A stretch of 62,676 nucleotides of DNA, taken from the NCBI GenBank assembly GCA_016866785.1, contig VGLH01000005.1, positions 1 to 62,676 of the forward strand, written 5' to 3'. A program made the position numbers and the translations under genes. Each line of letters opens with the position of its first letter. Position 1 is the stretch's first letter. Below are positions 17,924-32,408 of the stretch, in pieces. Origin of the DNA: Candidatus Poribacteria bacterium (lineage in GTDB: Bacteria; Poribacteria; WGA-4E; GCA-2687025). Below the pieces are notes generated by a model. That model was given only the letters and a program-made list of their open reading frames with translations. It was not told the DNA's origin and made no database searches.

Positions 17924-17953
17924 ATCTTATGTAAAGCGTCGAGACGGTGTCAA
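17924..17953 (-). promoter_or_regulatory. promoter of the 17815-12295 operon
   Basis: Minus strand TTGACA (17948-17953), 18-base spacer, TAAGAT (17924-17929). It lies just downstream of the rpoC terminator hairpin, as expected for a new transcription unit. Confidence 0.55.
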
Positions 17954-18006
17954 TCGTCAGCAGGGAGGCTATGCGACCGATCCGCGCGGGAGTCGCGAGA
18001 CGGAAA

Positions 18007-18036
18007 CAGGGGCGACTCCACCGGGAGCCGCCCCTG
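18007..18036 (-). terminator. terminator hairpin after rpoC
   Basis: CAGGGGCG (18007-18014) pairs with CGCCCCTG (18029-18036); after one A-C mismatch, CTCC (18016-18019) pairs with GGAG (18024-18027) around a four-base loop. On the minus strand it is followed by TTT. It begins 28 bases past the rpoC stop codon. Confidence 0.65.
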
Positions 18037-18064
18037 CTCAGAACCAGTCGCAGCGGGATACGCC

Positions 18065-22738
<4,674 letters not shown>

Positions 22739-22808
22739 GGGGTCGGACCTCCTCTGGGGAACCGCTGCGCTTCGACGTGTCGCTCGACCGGGTTACGGGG
22801 TCGTCAGC

Positions 22809-22846
22809 GGCTGAGCCGTCCCACTGAGGGTCGGAACGGCTCAGCC
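22809..22846 (-). other. perfect 11-base-pair hairpin between rpoB and rpoC
   Basis: GGCTGAGCCGT (22809-22819) and ACGGCTCAGCC (22836-22846) are perfectly complementary, with a further CCC/GGG pairing (22820-22822 with 22828-22830) possible in the loop. There is no T run on the minus strand. It may be an RNA-processing site, a partial terminator or an mRNA-stability element. Confidence 0.5.
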
Positions 22847-22858
22847 CTTCGGGTCGGT

Positions 22859-25800
22859 TCAGGAACCGGCAGCCTCGATGGGCTCAGCCGTCAACTGGTC
22901 GAGGAGCGCGCGCTCGGATTCGGCGTCGCTGGACTCCTCGAGGGTGACGTCGAGGCAGAGGCTCTGGAGTTCCTTGATGAGGACGTTGAACGATTCCGGC
23001 GTACCCGGTTCGGGCGCGTTCTCGCCCTTGACGATCGCTTCGTAGACACGCGTACGCCCGACGATATCGTCGGACTTGATCGTGAGGAGTTCCTGCAGGA
23101 GGTAAGCCGCGCCGTATGCCTCGAGCGCCCACACCTCCATTTCGCCGAACCGCTGACCTCCCAGCTGCGCCTTGCCGCCCAACGGTTGCTGCGTGACCAG
23201 CGAGTAGGGCCCGATGGAGCGTGCGTGGATCTTGTCGGCGACCAAATGGTTCAACTTGAGCATGTAGTGGAGCCCGACGGTCACCTTCTGGTGGAAGGCT
23301 TCGCCGGTTCGACCGTCGTACAGTCGCGCCTTGCCCGTCAGCGGCAACCCGGCTGCCTCGAGCTCGTCGCGGATCTCATCCTCGCTGGCGCCGTCGAACA
23401 CCGGCGTGGCGACCTTCATCCCAAGCTGGCTGGCTGCCCAGCCGAGGTGGGTCTCCAGGATCTGCCCCACGTTCATGCGCCCCGGGACGCCCAGCGGATT
23501 CAGGATCATGTCGACCGGCGTGCCATCTTCGAGGTACGGCATGTCCTCGATGGGCAGAATCTTTGAGATGACGCCCTTGTTGCCGTGCCGACCCGACAGC
23601 TTGTCGCCGACGGAGATCTTCCGCTTCGTCGCGACGTAGACGCGCACGAGTTTCAGAACGCCGGGTTTCAGCTCGTCGCCCTTGTTGATCTTTTCGATCT
23701 TCTCGTCGCGCTCGACGTTGACCTCGCGGATACGCCCCTGAGCCAGGCTGCGGATTTGCCGAATGCGCTCCATCGTGTCGAGGTCGGAGACGGAGGCATC
23801 CTCCGCCGCCAGCGCCTGGTCGAGCATCGCCTGCGTGACGACGTCGCCCTTCTTGCTGACGGTTCCGCTCTCCGTCCGTAGCGCCGTCACCAGCTCCTTG
23901 CCGAGGATCAGGCGCTTCGCCTGCTCGCGGAGCCCCTGCTGAATGAGGGCGATCTTGTCGCGGCAGTCCTTCTCCGCCTGCTTGATCTGTGCCTGCTCGC
24001 GGAGCTCGCTCTGGCGATCCTTCTCGCGCTCCTTGCGCGCGAAGATGCGCGTGTTGATGACGACGCCTTCGACGCCGGGACGGGCTTCCAGCGAGGCGTC
24101 TTTGAAGTCGCCCGCCTTGTCGCCGAAGATGGCTCGGAGGAGCTTCTCTTCGGGGCCCAGCTCGCTCTCGCCCTTGGGCGTCACCTTGCCGACCAGGATG
24201 TCCCACGGTTCCACGACCGACCCGATGCGAACGATGCCCTCCTCGTCCAGGTCGCTGAGGGCTTCCTCGCTCTTATTCGGGATGTCGCGCGTGATCTCTT
24301 CCTTGCCCAGCTTCGTGTCGCGGGCGTCGAGCTCGAACTCCTCGATGTGGATCGACGTCAGCACGTCGTCCTGCACGAGGCGCTCGCTGATGAGGATGGC
24401 GTCCTCGTAGTTGTAGCCTTCCCACGGCATGAACGCGACGAGCACGTTCGCGCCAAGCGCCAATTCTCCCTGGTTGGTCGCGCTCCCGTCGGCGATCACC
24501 TCTCCGGCTCGGACACGCTGACCCTTACGGCAAATGGGCATCTGGTCGATGACCGTGTTGCTGTTGGAGCGCTTGTACTTGATGAGCCGATAGACGTCGT
24601 AACCCATCTCGGAGAAGGAGTGCTCGCCCTCGTCGTAGAGCTCGCCTTCCTGCGTTCGGACGATGATCTCGTCGGCGGTGACGCTCTCCACGATTCCGTC
24701 GCGCTTGGCAACGACGACGGCTCCGGAGTCCAGCGCCGCCTTGTACTCGATGCCGGTTCCGATGACGGGCGCTTCGCGCCGGAGCAGTGGAACCGCCTGA
24801 CGCTGCTGGTTCGCGCCCATCAGAGCTCGGTTCGCGTCGTCGTGCTCGAGGAAGGGGATCAGCGCCGCCGAGACGCTGACGACCTGCTTCGGCGACACAT
24901 CGACGTAATCGACTTCGGTCGGCGACTTCACTGGGAAGTCACCGCGATGGCGCGTGATCGTGGGCAGATCGGACAGGGTGCCCTCCGCGTCGCGCGCGAT
25001 GTTCGCCTGGGCGATGACGTGGAGGTCTTCCTGGTCCGCTGAGAGGTAGTCGATCGCGCCGGGAACGACCTGACCCTCCTGAACGCGCTGATAGGGCGTT
25101 TCGAGGAAACCGTACTCGTTGACTTGTGCGTAGCAGCTCAACGACACCATGAGACCGACGCTGGGCCCCTCGGGCGTCTCGATCGGGCAGACACGCCCGT
25201 AGTGCGTGTGGTGCACGTCACGGACGTCGTAGGTGGCTCGGTCGCGGTGCAGACCGCCCGGTCCCAGGGCGCTCAGACGGCGCTTGTGCGTCAGCTCGTC
25301 CAGCGGATTCGTTTGCGCCATGAACTGGGACAACTGGCTGCTGCCGAAGAAGTCCTTGATGGCGCTGGTGAGCGGCTTCGGGTTGATCAGGTCGTTCGGC
25401 GTTCGTTGATCGAGGTCTTGCGCCTGGATGGTCATCCGCTCGCGGATGTTCCGAGCCATGCGCAGCAGCCCAACACGAACCTGACTCTGGAGGAGCTCCC
25501 CGACCGCGCGAACGCGCCGGTTCCCTAGATGGTCGATGTCGTCCACGATCCCCTTGCCCGCCATCACGTCGAGCAAGTAGCGCAGGACAGCGATGATGTC
25601 GGTGTCCTCGAGAACGCGCGAGTCTGGATCGACCTTCAGCCCGAGCTTCTTATTCAGCTTGTAGCGTCCGACGCGGGAGAGATCGTAGCGGTTCGGATCG
25701 AAGTAGAGCCGCTCGATGCGCGTACGAGCGCTGTCCGGCGTCGGCGAATCCCCCGGCTGGAGAGCGCGGAAGATCTCCATGAGGGCTTCGTCCTGCGTCC

Positions 25801-26908
25801 GGAACGGGTCCTTGCGCAGCGTATCGAGCAGGGGTCGGATCCACGCTTCCTGAGCCGACGGAATTACGGCGATGGCAGCGATGTTCGCGGCGATGAGGCG
25901 CTCGATGAGCGCCGTATCCACCTCGACACCCGTCTCAGCCAGCACTTCGCCGGTGTCGGCGTCGACAGCGGATGCCGCGAGGATGCGTCTCGTCAACGGT
26001 GCGTCGTCGGTCGCCGTGGCGTTGCGCACGATGATCGTCTCGATCTGCGCTTCGCGCAGCAGGGCTGCGACGTCCGCGGTCAGCGGCGTGCCGACGTCCG
26101 CGAGGACTTCGCCTGTCTCCTGGTCGACGGCGGTCTGCGCGAGCGTCTTACCCAGGCTCCCCTCGACGTCCGCCAACGAGACGACGGTCGCCTCGCCCAG
26201 CGGCAGCGTCTCCGGCGTCACGAACTGCTGAACGATCTGCTCGTTGGTGGACCAGTGGAGCGCCCTGAGAAATGTCGTCGCGTAGCGCTTCTTCCGCCGA
26301 TCGAGGCGCACCCAGAGCAGGTTCTGGATGTCGGATTCGAACTCGATCCACGCGCCCCGGAGCGGAATGATCTGCGTGACGTAGGTCTTGCGGCCGGCCG
26401 GCTGAACCTCCTCTTTGAAGATCACGCCCTCGGAGCGCTTCAGTTGGCTGACCACGACGCGCTCAGCGCCGTTGATGATGAACGTCCCGCGTTCCGTCAT
26501 GAGCGGGATCTCGCCCATGTAGACGTCGGATTCCTTGACGTCCTGCACATCGCCCGCCGCGTCGCCATCTTCGGACTTGGACCGCACCACCATGCGGACC
26601 TTGACCTTGAGTGGGATCGCGTAGGTGGTGCCGCGTTCTTGGCACTCGACGATGTCGTACTTCGGCCGACCCAGTTCGTACGAAGCGTAGTTAAGTGAAG
26701 CGGTCTCGCTGAAGTCGGTGATCTGAAGCATCTCGCGGAACGCCGCTTCGAGTCCCGTGATCGCGCGTTGCTCAGCAGGAACGTCCCGCTGCAGGAACTC
26801 TTCGTACGAGCGCTTCTGGACCTCGACAAGGTCCGGCAGGTCCAGGACCTCAGGAATCTTGGCATACGAACGCCGCTGGGTCTTACCGACCTGTATCGTG
26901 TGGGGCAT
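22859..26908 (-). CDS. rpoB: RNA polymerase beta subunit
   Basis: A 1,349-residue beta subunit with clear landmarks: the rifampicin-pocket segment '[20 protein letters not shown]' (about 520-540), '[18 protein letters not shown]', '[14 protein letters not shown]', the catalytic-side '[15 protein letters not shown]', '[15 protein letters not shown]' and the C-terminal '[19 protein letters not shown]'. The start at 26908 has GGAGGAA immediately upstream. A small oddity is Ala531 where most bacteria have Asp (E. coli Asp516), a rifampicin-contact position. The gene is preceded by its own promoter and a 282-base spacer and by an unrelated cyclase gene, not by rplJ-rplL. Confidence 0.97.
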   Translation of the reverse strand: MPHTIQVGKTQRRSYAKIPEVLDLPDLVEVQKRSYEEFLQRDVPAEQRAITGLEAAFREMLQITDFSETASLNYASYELGRPKYDIVECQERGTTYAIPLKVKVRMVVRSKSEDGDAAGDVQDVKESDVYMGEIPLMTERGTFIINGAERVVVSQLKRSEGVIFKEEVQPAGRKTYVTQIIPLRGAWIEFESDIQNLLWVRLDRRKKRYATTFLRALHWSTNEQIVQQFVTPETLPLGEATVVSLADVEGSLGKTLAQTAVDQETGEVLADVGTPLTADVAALLREAQIETIIVRNATATDDAPLTRRILAASAVDADTGEVLAETGVEVDTALIERLIAANIAAIAVIPSAQEAWIRPLLDTLRKDPFRTQDEALMEIFRALQPGDSPTPDSARTRIERLYFDPNRYDLSRVGRYKLNKKLGLKVDPDSRVLEDTDIIAVLRYLLDVMAGKGIVDDIDHLGNRRVRAVGELLQSQVRVGLLRMARNIRERMTIQAQDLDQRTPNDLINPKPLTSAIKDFFGSSQLSQFMAQTNPLDELTHKRRLSALGPGGLHRDRATYDVRDVHHTHYGRVCPIETPEGPSVGLMVSLSCYAQVNEYGFLETPYQRVQEGQVVPGAIDYLSADQEDLHVIAQANIARDAEGTLSDLPTITRHRGDFPVKSPTEVDYVDVSPKQVVSVSAALIPFLEHDDANRALMGANQQRQAVPLLRREAPVIGTGIEYKAALDSGAVVVAKRDGIVESVTADEIIVRTQEGELYDEGEHSFSEMGYDVYRLIKYKRSNSNTVIDQMPICRKGQRVRAGEVIADGSATNQGELALGANVLVAFMPWEGYNYEDAILISERLVQDDVLTSIHIEEFELDARDTKLGKEEITRDIPNKSEEALSDLDEEGIVRIGSVVEPWDILVGKVTPKGESELGPEEKLLRAIFGDKAGDFKDASLEARPGVEGVVINTRIFARKEREKDRQSELREQAQIKQAEKDCRDKIALIQQGLREQAKRLILGKELVTALRTESGTVSKKGDVVTQAMLDQALAAEDASVSDLDTMERIRQIRSLAQGRIREVNVERDEKIEKINKGDELKPGVLKLVRVYVATKRKISVGDKLSGRHGNKGVISKILPIEDMPYLEDGTPVDMILNPLGVPGRMNVGQILETHLGWAASQLGMKVATPVFDGASEDEIRDELEAAGLPLTGKARLYDGRTGEAFHQKVTVGLHYMLKLNHLVADKIHARSIGPYSLVTQQPLGGKAQLGGQRFGEMEVWALEAYGAAYLLQELLTIKSDDIVGRTRVYEAIVKGENAPEPGTPESFNVLIKELQSLCLDVTLEESSDAESERALLDQLTAEPIEAAGS

Positions 26909-26959
26909 GCTTCCTCCACAGGACGATTGCGGGGAGGTTCGGGGCGTGAGCAACTAACT

Positions 26960-26988
26960 ATTTTAACCGCAGAGAACGGGAAGTGCAA
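26960..26988 (-). promoter_or_regulatory. promoter of rpoBC
   Basis: Minus strand TTGCAC (26983-26988), exactly 17 bases, then TAAAAT (26960-26965), about 52 bases before the rpoB start codon. The rest of the 26909-27190 spacer holds only the terminator hairpin of the upstream gene. Confidence 0.6.
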
Positions 26989-27127
26989 GGAAAACGACAC
27001 GACTTGGATCGACTGGGGCACGAGCCCGCCCCGTGGCATGTCCCGAGACACGATGCCGACGGAGGCGCTCTCTCACGGCGTGGATTCTCGAAGTCGGGAC
27101 TGTCGTCACCGGCTCACGTCGCTGTTG

Positions 27128-27157
27128 AACCGGTGGCTCTCACACGAGCCACCGGTT
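27128..27157 (-). terminator. strong hairpin after the cyclase gene
   Basis: AACCGGTGGCT (27128-27138) and AGCCACCGGTT (27147-27157) form a perfect 11-base-pair stem with an eight-base loop, beginning 33 bases past the stop codon of the cyclase gene. The T run on the minus strand is missing, so termination may be imperfect or need a factor. Confidence 0.55.
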
Positions 27158-27190
27158 TCAGGCGTATGGCGAGTGTCGCGTCACCTCGTA

Positions 27191-30100
27191 TCAGGCTGGG
27201 ATGCGCTTGCGGATGTCCTCGGCGCGGGACGCCGACCCGAGCTGGGCATAGAGGTCCGCCGCCTTGGTCAGATTCTCTCTCGCCTGGTCGGGATCGTTCT
27301 GCTCGAGGTAGATGTCACCCAGGTTGCGGTATATTTCCGCCTGCGCGGTGGCATCCTTCGCGTTGACCGCGGACTCGAGCGCCGCTCGGAACTCGCTGAT
27401 CGCCTCCTCAGGTCGAGAGCGCTTCCACATCAGCGTTCCCAAGTTGACCTGGGCTTTGACGAGTACCTGTTGCATGCCGATTTCCTTGGCGAGCGCCTCG
27501 GCGTCTCTGCCGAACTGCTCCGCCGCATCGAGGTCATTGGCGTAGATGTAGGCGTCGCAGATGTTGTTGAGCGCGCTGACCTCGTTCTGGCGGTCGCCGA
27601 TGCTGCGGCTGATCTCAAGCCCGCGCGTGTAGTGGGCGATCGCCTGTGTGTAGTCCTTCAGGTAGAAATAGAACGCGCCGATGAGGGTCTCCGCCTCGGC
27701 AATGCCTTGCGGGGAGCCGATGTTCTCGGCGATCTCGAGCGCCTTCTCGTAGTGTTCACGCGCCTTGTCCATATCGCCCTGCTGCCGGAGCAGCGATCCC
27801 AGACCGGCATAGGATCGGGTGAGCCCGTCGGCGTACGCCATTTCCTCCTTGAGCTCGATGCTCCGGCGGACGGCTTCGATCGCATCGGCGGTCTTGCCTT
27901 GGAGCCGGTGCGCGGCGCTCATGTTGTGATAGAGCGCAGACATCAGGAGCTTGTCGCCGATGCGCTCGCCGATCTCAACGGCTTGGCGGTAATAGCCCAT
28001 CGCCGTGTCGAACTGCCCGAGACGGAGCTGGATGCTGCCCAGGTTCTTGAGCGCGCTGCACATCACGTCCGGGGCGTCCATTCCCTCCAGCATATCGACG
28101 GCTCGACGGCATTTCTCGTTGGCGTCCGGGAAGCTGCCGCGCGTGTAGGAGATGAAGCCCTTCATGTCGTAGAGCCTCGCCCCCTCTCGGATCGTCTCCG
28201 GCGTCTGCTCGATCTGCTCGAGAGCTTCCAGGGCTTGGTCGAAGAAACCGTCGGCGTCGGCGAACTCCGAGCGCTTCTGCCGAATGAGGCCCGACTTGCG
28301 CAGGAGCACCGCGCGCCGCAGACCTGCCTCGACGAGTACCAGCGACCGCGACGACATCGAGACGGCGTCGTCGTAGCGCCCGATCACCGTGTAGACGTCG
28401 GTCAGTCCCTCGAGGATCTCAAGCACGTCGTCTCGGTCGGCATCGGACAGTTGGTCGGCGATCTCCAGCCCGCGCTCGTAGGACGTGCAGGCGTCCTTGT
28501 TGTTGAAGTAGCGCCGCGACTTCGTCCCTGCCGCCCCGCTGTAGTGAACCGCCTTGTGCCGGTTCGTGGACTGAACGAAGTGGAACGCCAGCAGCTCCAG
28601 GAAGAGCTCGAGCGACTCGACGTGTTGCGTTTCGAGCGTCGAGCCGACCCGCGAGTGGAGTTCCCTTCGATGAGGTCCAACGATGGCGTTGTACGAGATC
28701 TCGTACGTCACGATATGACCGAAGACGTACGCGAGCGGATCCGGCACTTCCTCGTAGACGAAGTTCAGGTCGGTCAGATAGGACAGGCAGTCATCGAGCT
28801 TGGCAGTGTCGTCAACGACGTCCTCGAGGACTTCGTGCTCGAACTTCCTGCCGATGACGGACGCCGTCTGGAGGACGACCTTGGACGCGTCGTCCAGCTT
28901 GTCGATACGAGCGCTCAGCATCTGCTCCAGCGAATCCGGCGGGCGGAACTCGGAGACGTCCTTCTTGAGAACCCAGATGTCGCCGCTCCGCTCGATGAAA
29001 TCGTCGTCGAGCAGGACGCGGATGAACTCTTCGAGGTAGAACGGGTTGCCGCCCGCCTTATCGAGGAGCATCTCCTTGATGGGTTTGCCCTCTTCCGTCA
29101 TCGGCAGCATGATGTCGATGAGACGTCGCGCCGCTTCCGGCACCAGTGGGGTGATCTCGATGAGCTCGTACCGAGACGCGTACTTCGACTGAGCCGTCTC
29201 GCCGAGCGCCCAGCACAGATCGCGCCGTTCGGGGCGGTAGATGAGCATCAGGTAGATGGGAACCTCCCTGAGGTTCTCCATCAGGAAGTAGATGAGATCG
29301 TTCGAGATGCTGTCGAGCCAGTGCAAGTCGTCGAGGGCGAGGATGACGGGACGCTGGCTCACCTCTCGCGCCAGCAGGTCGCGGACGGCGACCCATGTCC
29401 GCCTCTGCAACTGCTCCGGGTCCAGGTAAGCGATACGGTCTGCCAGTGGACCCTCGAACGTGACGGAGAGCATGTTCCCGATGTAGGGCAGCACCTCGTC
29501 CATCGCCGCCTGGTCGCCGCCGAAGACCTGTTCGAGCCTGGACGTCAGCTTGATCCGGCGGTCCAGTGCCGTGTCGGACTCCTTCAGCCCCAGGTAGGCT
29601 TCGAAGGCTCGCAGGAAGACGGAGTAACTCGACGTCACCGTGTTGGGGAAACACGATCCCTCGATCCAGACGCCGCCATGCTGTTCGAGGATCGCCCGCG
29701 TCTCGCGCTTCAGGCGCGACTTGCCGAACCCCGCCTCGCCGATGATGGTCGTAATGACGCTCTCGCCCGCCATCGCCCGCTCGAGGCACTTCTTCGACAG
29801 CTCGAACTGCGCTTCACGTCCGACCATCGGGACGTTGCCGAGCTCGGTCAGACCGCGCTTGGACTCGGTCTGGTCCTTCTTGCCGAGCACGAGATAGATG
29901 GGAACCATCTTCCCGCCGAGCTCGACCGGGTCCAGCGTCTTGAAATCGATCAGCGCGCGCGTCAGCCGGTAGGTACGCTCGCCGACGACGATCTCCCCGC
30001 CCTCGGAGACGTCCTCCAGGATCTCGGCGAGCTCGACAGGCTCCCCGATCACCGTGTAGTCCATCCGAGTGGAGCCAGGAACCAGGTTCCCGATGGAGAC

Positions 30101-31279
30101 GCGTCCCGTGTTGATCCCGATGTGGACGGTGAGCGGCGGGACGCCGAGCTCTTCCTGCGTTTCATCGCTGAACCGCTGCATCTCCTCCATCATTTCGAGG
30201 GCACACCAGATCGCGCGCTCCGGGTCGTCCTCGTGGATGATGGGCGCTCCGAACATCGCCATCAGTTCGTCGCCGACGATCTTGTCGATGACGCCCTCAT
30301 GCTTGTAGATAATGTCTCCGAGCCGCTTGTGGCACCGGTTCATCACTTCGGCGATGAGCTCGGGTTTCGTCTTGTACTTCTCAGACAGGGCAGTGAACCC
30401 GCTGACGTCCGAGAAGAGCATCGTGACCATCTTGCGCTCGCCGGGTGCGGCCGTTTGACCCGACTTGATGCGCTCGCGCAGGTATTCGGGGATGGATTCC
30501 TCGAGCCGCTTGAGTCGGTCGGCGTCGGCTTCGCGCGTCGCCTGGAGGGCTGTCGCCGCCTCCTTGCGGCGCCGGACTCCGTAAATGGGAACCGGCTCGG
30601 AGATGCCCTTCACCATGACGGCCGGAAGGGCTTCGTACTCGAAGTAGTCTATCGTCGCGTCGTACGCGGCTGGGCTGACGACGACTTCGTTGTGTCCTGC
30701 CTTCGTCTTGAGTCGTGCCGACAGGTTGACCGTGTCACCGATGACGGTGGTGTCGATCGTACGTTCGGTCCGGATCTGCCCGACCCAGGCTTTGCCCGTG
30801 TTGACGCCGACGTGGACTTCCGCGCCGTACTGCTCAGCCGTTTCGGTCATCTCCATGGCAGCTAGGACGGCGAACATCGGATCGTTCGGCGTTGACCGCT
30901 GCGTGCCAAACGTCGCCATGAAGAAGCCGCGGATGATCTTGTCGATGCTTCCGCCGTACTTGGAGATGATCTCGTCCAGAGCCGCGTCGAACCCACCCTT
31001 GCGGACCGCGATGTCCTCCATCTGGTCCTGCGTCATGCTCGGAGTGGTTTCGAATCCCGCGATGGAGGCGAAGATGACACTGATGACACGCTGGCCGCCT
31101 CGACTGTCGTCGAACTCGACGGAGTCGTGTTCCGCGAGCATCGCGTCATCGCGGGCGTCTTCGTCGATGGGAAGCCCGTCTTCGCCGAGCAACACGTCGT
31201 CCGATGGACTGGAAGCGGGCGCAGTCTGCTCGTCAGACTGGGCGTCGTCCCGCACTTCGTCCGAGGGCACTTCAGCCAT
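27191..31279 (-). CDS. double class III nucleotidyl cyclase domain - AAA ATPase - TPR protein (soluble adenylyl cyclase architecture)
   Basis: A 1,362-residue multidomain protein. Acidic N-terminus (1-60); cyclase homology domain 1 (about 62-235); domain 2 (about 280-465); AAA/STAND ATPase (GREAQF at 487-492, Walker A GEAGFGKS 514-521, Walker B 'VILALDDLHWLD'); TPR array from about 870 to the end. Domain 1 has Ser72 and Gly118 where the two metal Asp should be, but keeps Lys114, Thr178, Asn185 and Arg189. Domain 2 has both metal Asp (291 and 337) but Glu416 and Ile420 in place of the Asn/Arg pair. Together they supply one complete active site, as in mammalian adenylyl cyclases. Thr178 is the class IIIb type associated with bicarbonate-responsive enzymes. 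Start chosen at 31279; ATG 31297 is six codons upstream. Confidence 0.88.
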   Translation of the reverse strand: MAEVPSDEVRDDAQSDEQTAPASSPSDDVLLGEDGLPIDEDARDDAMLAEHDSVEFDDSRGGQRVISVIFASIAGFETTPSMTQDQMEDIAVRKGGFDAALDEIISKYGGSIDKIIRGFFMATFGTQRSTPNDPMFAVLAAMEMTETAEQYGAEVHVGVNTGKAWVGQIRTERTIDTTVIGDTVNLSARLKTKAGHNEVVVSPAAYDATIDYFEYEALPAVMVKGISEPVPIYGVRRRKEAATALQATREADADRLKRLEESIPEYLRERIKSGQTAAPGERKMVTMLFSDVSGFTALSEKYKTKPELIAEVMNRCHKRLGDIIYKHEGVIDKIVGDELMAMFGAPIIHEDDPERAIWCALEMMEEMQRFSDETQEELGVPPLTVHIGINTGRVSIGNLVPGSTRMDYTVIGEPVELAEILEDVSEGGEIVVGERTYRLTRALIDFKTLDPVELGGKMVPIYLVLGKKDQTESKRGLTELGNVPMVGREAQFELSKKCLERAMAGESVITTIIGEAGFGKSRLKRETRAILEQHGGVWIEGSCFPNTVTSSYSVFLRAFEAYLGLKESDTALDRRIKLTSRLEQVFGGDQAAMDEVLPYIGNMLSVTFEGPLADRIAYLDPEQLQRRTWVAVRDLLAREVSQRPVILALDDLHWLDSISNDLIYFLMENLREVPIYLMLIYRPERRDLCWALGETAQSKYASRYELIEITPLVPEAARRLIDIMLPMTEEGKPIKEMLLDKAGGNPFYLEEFIRVLLDDDFIERSGDIWVLKKDVSEFRPPDSLEQMLSARIDKLDDASKVVLQTASVIGRKFEHEVLEDVVDDTAKLDDCLSYLTDLNFVYEEVPDPLAYVFGHIVTYEISYNAIVGPHRRELHSRVGSTLETQHVESLELFLELLAFHFVQSTNRHKAVHYSGAAGTKSRRYFNNKDACTSYERGLEIADQLSDADRDDVLEILEGLTDVYTVIGRYDDAVSMSSRSLVLVEAGLRRAVLLRKSGLIRQKRSEFADADGFFDQALEALEQIEQTPETIREGARLYDMKGFISYTRGSFPDANEKCRRAVDMLEGMDAPDVMCSALKNLGSIQLRLGQFDTAMGYYRQAVEIGERIGDKLLMSALYHNMSAAHRLQGKTADAIEAVRRSIELKEEMAYADGLTRSYAGLGSLLRQQGDMDKAREHYEKALEIAENIGSPQGIAEAETLIGAFYFYLKDYTQAIAHYTRGLEISRSIGDRQNEVSALNNICDAYIYANDLDAAEQFGRDAEALAKEIGMQQVLVKAQVNLGTLMWKRSRPEEAISEFRAALESAVNAKDATAQAEIYRNLGDIYLEQNDPDQARENLTKAADLYAQLGSASRAEDIRKRIPA

Positions 31280-31588
31280 GTAACCCTGCCTCAACATTCG
31301 CTGTCGCGCTGCGTATGCGCATTGCAGTCAACACCAGCCCGGCTGGCGCATCGACACACCGCTGGCGCAGCCCATCCTAGTACAAGCACTGAGCATAGCA
31401 CATCCTGCCGACCGTGGGAACACGAGACCGTTTGTCGTCGTCGTGTTCGCAGTTTTGGTCGGGAGGCGCTTACCAGCCAGCATCATCGTACGATCGCATG
31501 CCGCGGATCGCCAATGCCGACGCGTTGCCCAAGCCTAGCCCACCCTGGTAGCCTTGCTCGTGCTTCGAGGCATCCGAAGGGGGCTGCT
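31280..31588. other. divergent spacer between cyclase and HEAT genes
   Basis: These 309 bases hold no convincing gene. A weak minus-strand promoter-like pair (TTCCCA-18-TATGCT) and a ten-base palindrome ATCGTACGAT at 31485-31494 are the only structures noticed. The region must contain the start sites of both neighbouring genes. Confidence 0.5.
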
Positions 31589-32377
31589 GTGGATCAGCGA
31601 CGACGGCAACGCGACCCGTTGGACGACTTTCTCCGCGAACAAGATATCCGCATCCGTCACGAGCAGCGCCTGCTGCGGATGCTCTTCCTGCGAGTCGAGA
31701 CCGTCGATGCCCTTCGGGCGCAACTGCTCGAGGAGCTCGCCGACCCCAAGGAGATGAAAGAGGGGGAGTCTCTCCGCGAGCATCTGTTCTGGCTCGGGTT
31801 CGTCGGAGACGGTCACGTCCTCGACGAATTCCTCAGACTGGCGAACCCGAACGCCAGCGAGGACCCGCTTCACCTCGACCTCGCAAACCACGATTTCCTC
31901 GGCGATCCCGAGGTTCGGCGCGACTTCATGGCAGCGGTCGGACTCCTCGGCAGCGCCATCCGAGACAACGACACGGATCGCGTGCTGTCGCTGAGCCGCA
32001 TGCTCCGCCGGGGGTTGATCGACATTGATCCAGATGTCCAAGTCGCCGCTGCCGAAGCGCTCGCGCGGAGCGTCAAACTCTCCAAGCCGGTGTTCGACTA
32101 CTTCGCCGCCGCGATCGATCCGTTGACGGAGATGCTTTTCTCGACCGAATGGCGCGTCCGACGCGCAGCCATCGGCGCCCTCGCAGAGCTTCCCGATCAG
32201 CGGGCGATGCGGGCGCTCCAGCGGCATGAGGAGCGCGAGGCGGACGATCACCTCAAAGCCATGACGGAGCGGAGCATCCGACGGCTCCGTGACATGCTCA
32301 GCCACTTTCGGCATCTGGGCAGGGCGGCAGACAACCTCCGACGCCGCATCTTCGGCGGATCGCAGTCCGACAGCTAG
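31589..32377 (+). CDS. cytoplasmic HEAT-repeat protein
   Basis: A 262-residue protein, start GTG 31589 with AAGGGGG upstream; the longer open frame to 31127 runs into the divergent cyclase gene and is not credible. The N-terminal 90 residues are charged and helical ('PLDDFLREQDIRIRHEQRLL'); from about residue 120 there are HEAT-type helix pairs ('VQVAAAEALARSVKLS', 'WRVRRAAIGALAELPDQRAM'). The C-terminus is strongly basic and arginine-rich ('SIRRLRDMLSHFRHLGRAA'), which could bind nucleic acid or an acidic partner such as the N-terminus of the adjacent cyclase. No signal peptide is seen. Function unknown. Confidence 0.7.
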   Translation: MDQRRRQRDPLDDFLREQDIRIRHEQRLLRMLFLRVETVDALRAQLLEELADPKEMKEGESLREHLFWLGFVGDGHVLDEFLRLANPNASEDPLHLDLANHDFLGDPEVRRDFMAAVGLLGSAIRDNDTDRVLSLSRMLRRGLIDIDPDVQVAAAEALARSVKLSKPVFDYFAAAIDPLTEMLFSTEWRVRRAAIGALAELPDQRAMRALQRHEEREADDHLKAMTERSIRRLRDMLSHFRHLGRAADNLRRRIFGGSQSDS

Positions 32378-32408
32378 CGTCCCCGCGCCGCTCACCTCGG
32401 CGGCGAGC

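Noticed and set aside
26768-30865. A 1,365-codon plus-strand open frame antisense to the cyclase gene
   Set aside because: It crosses the rpoB promoter and lies opposite a clear multidomain protein; the translation is low-complexity and Arg/Leu-rich as expected for an antisense shadow.
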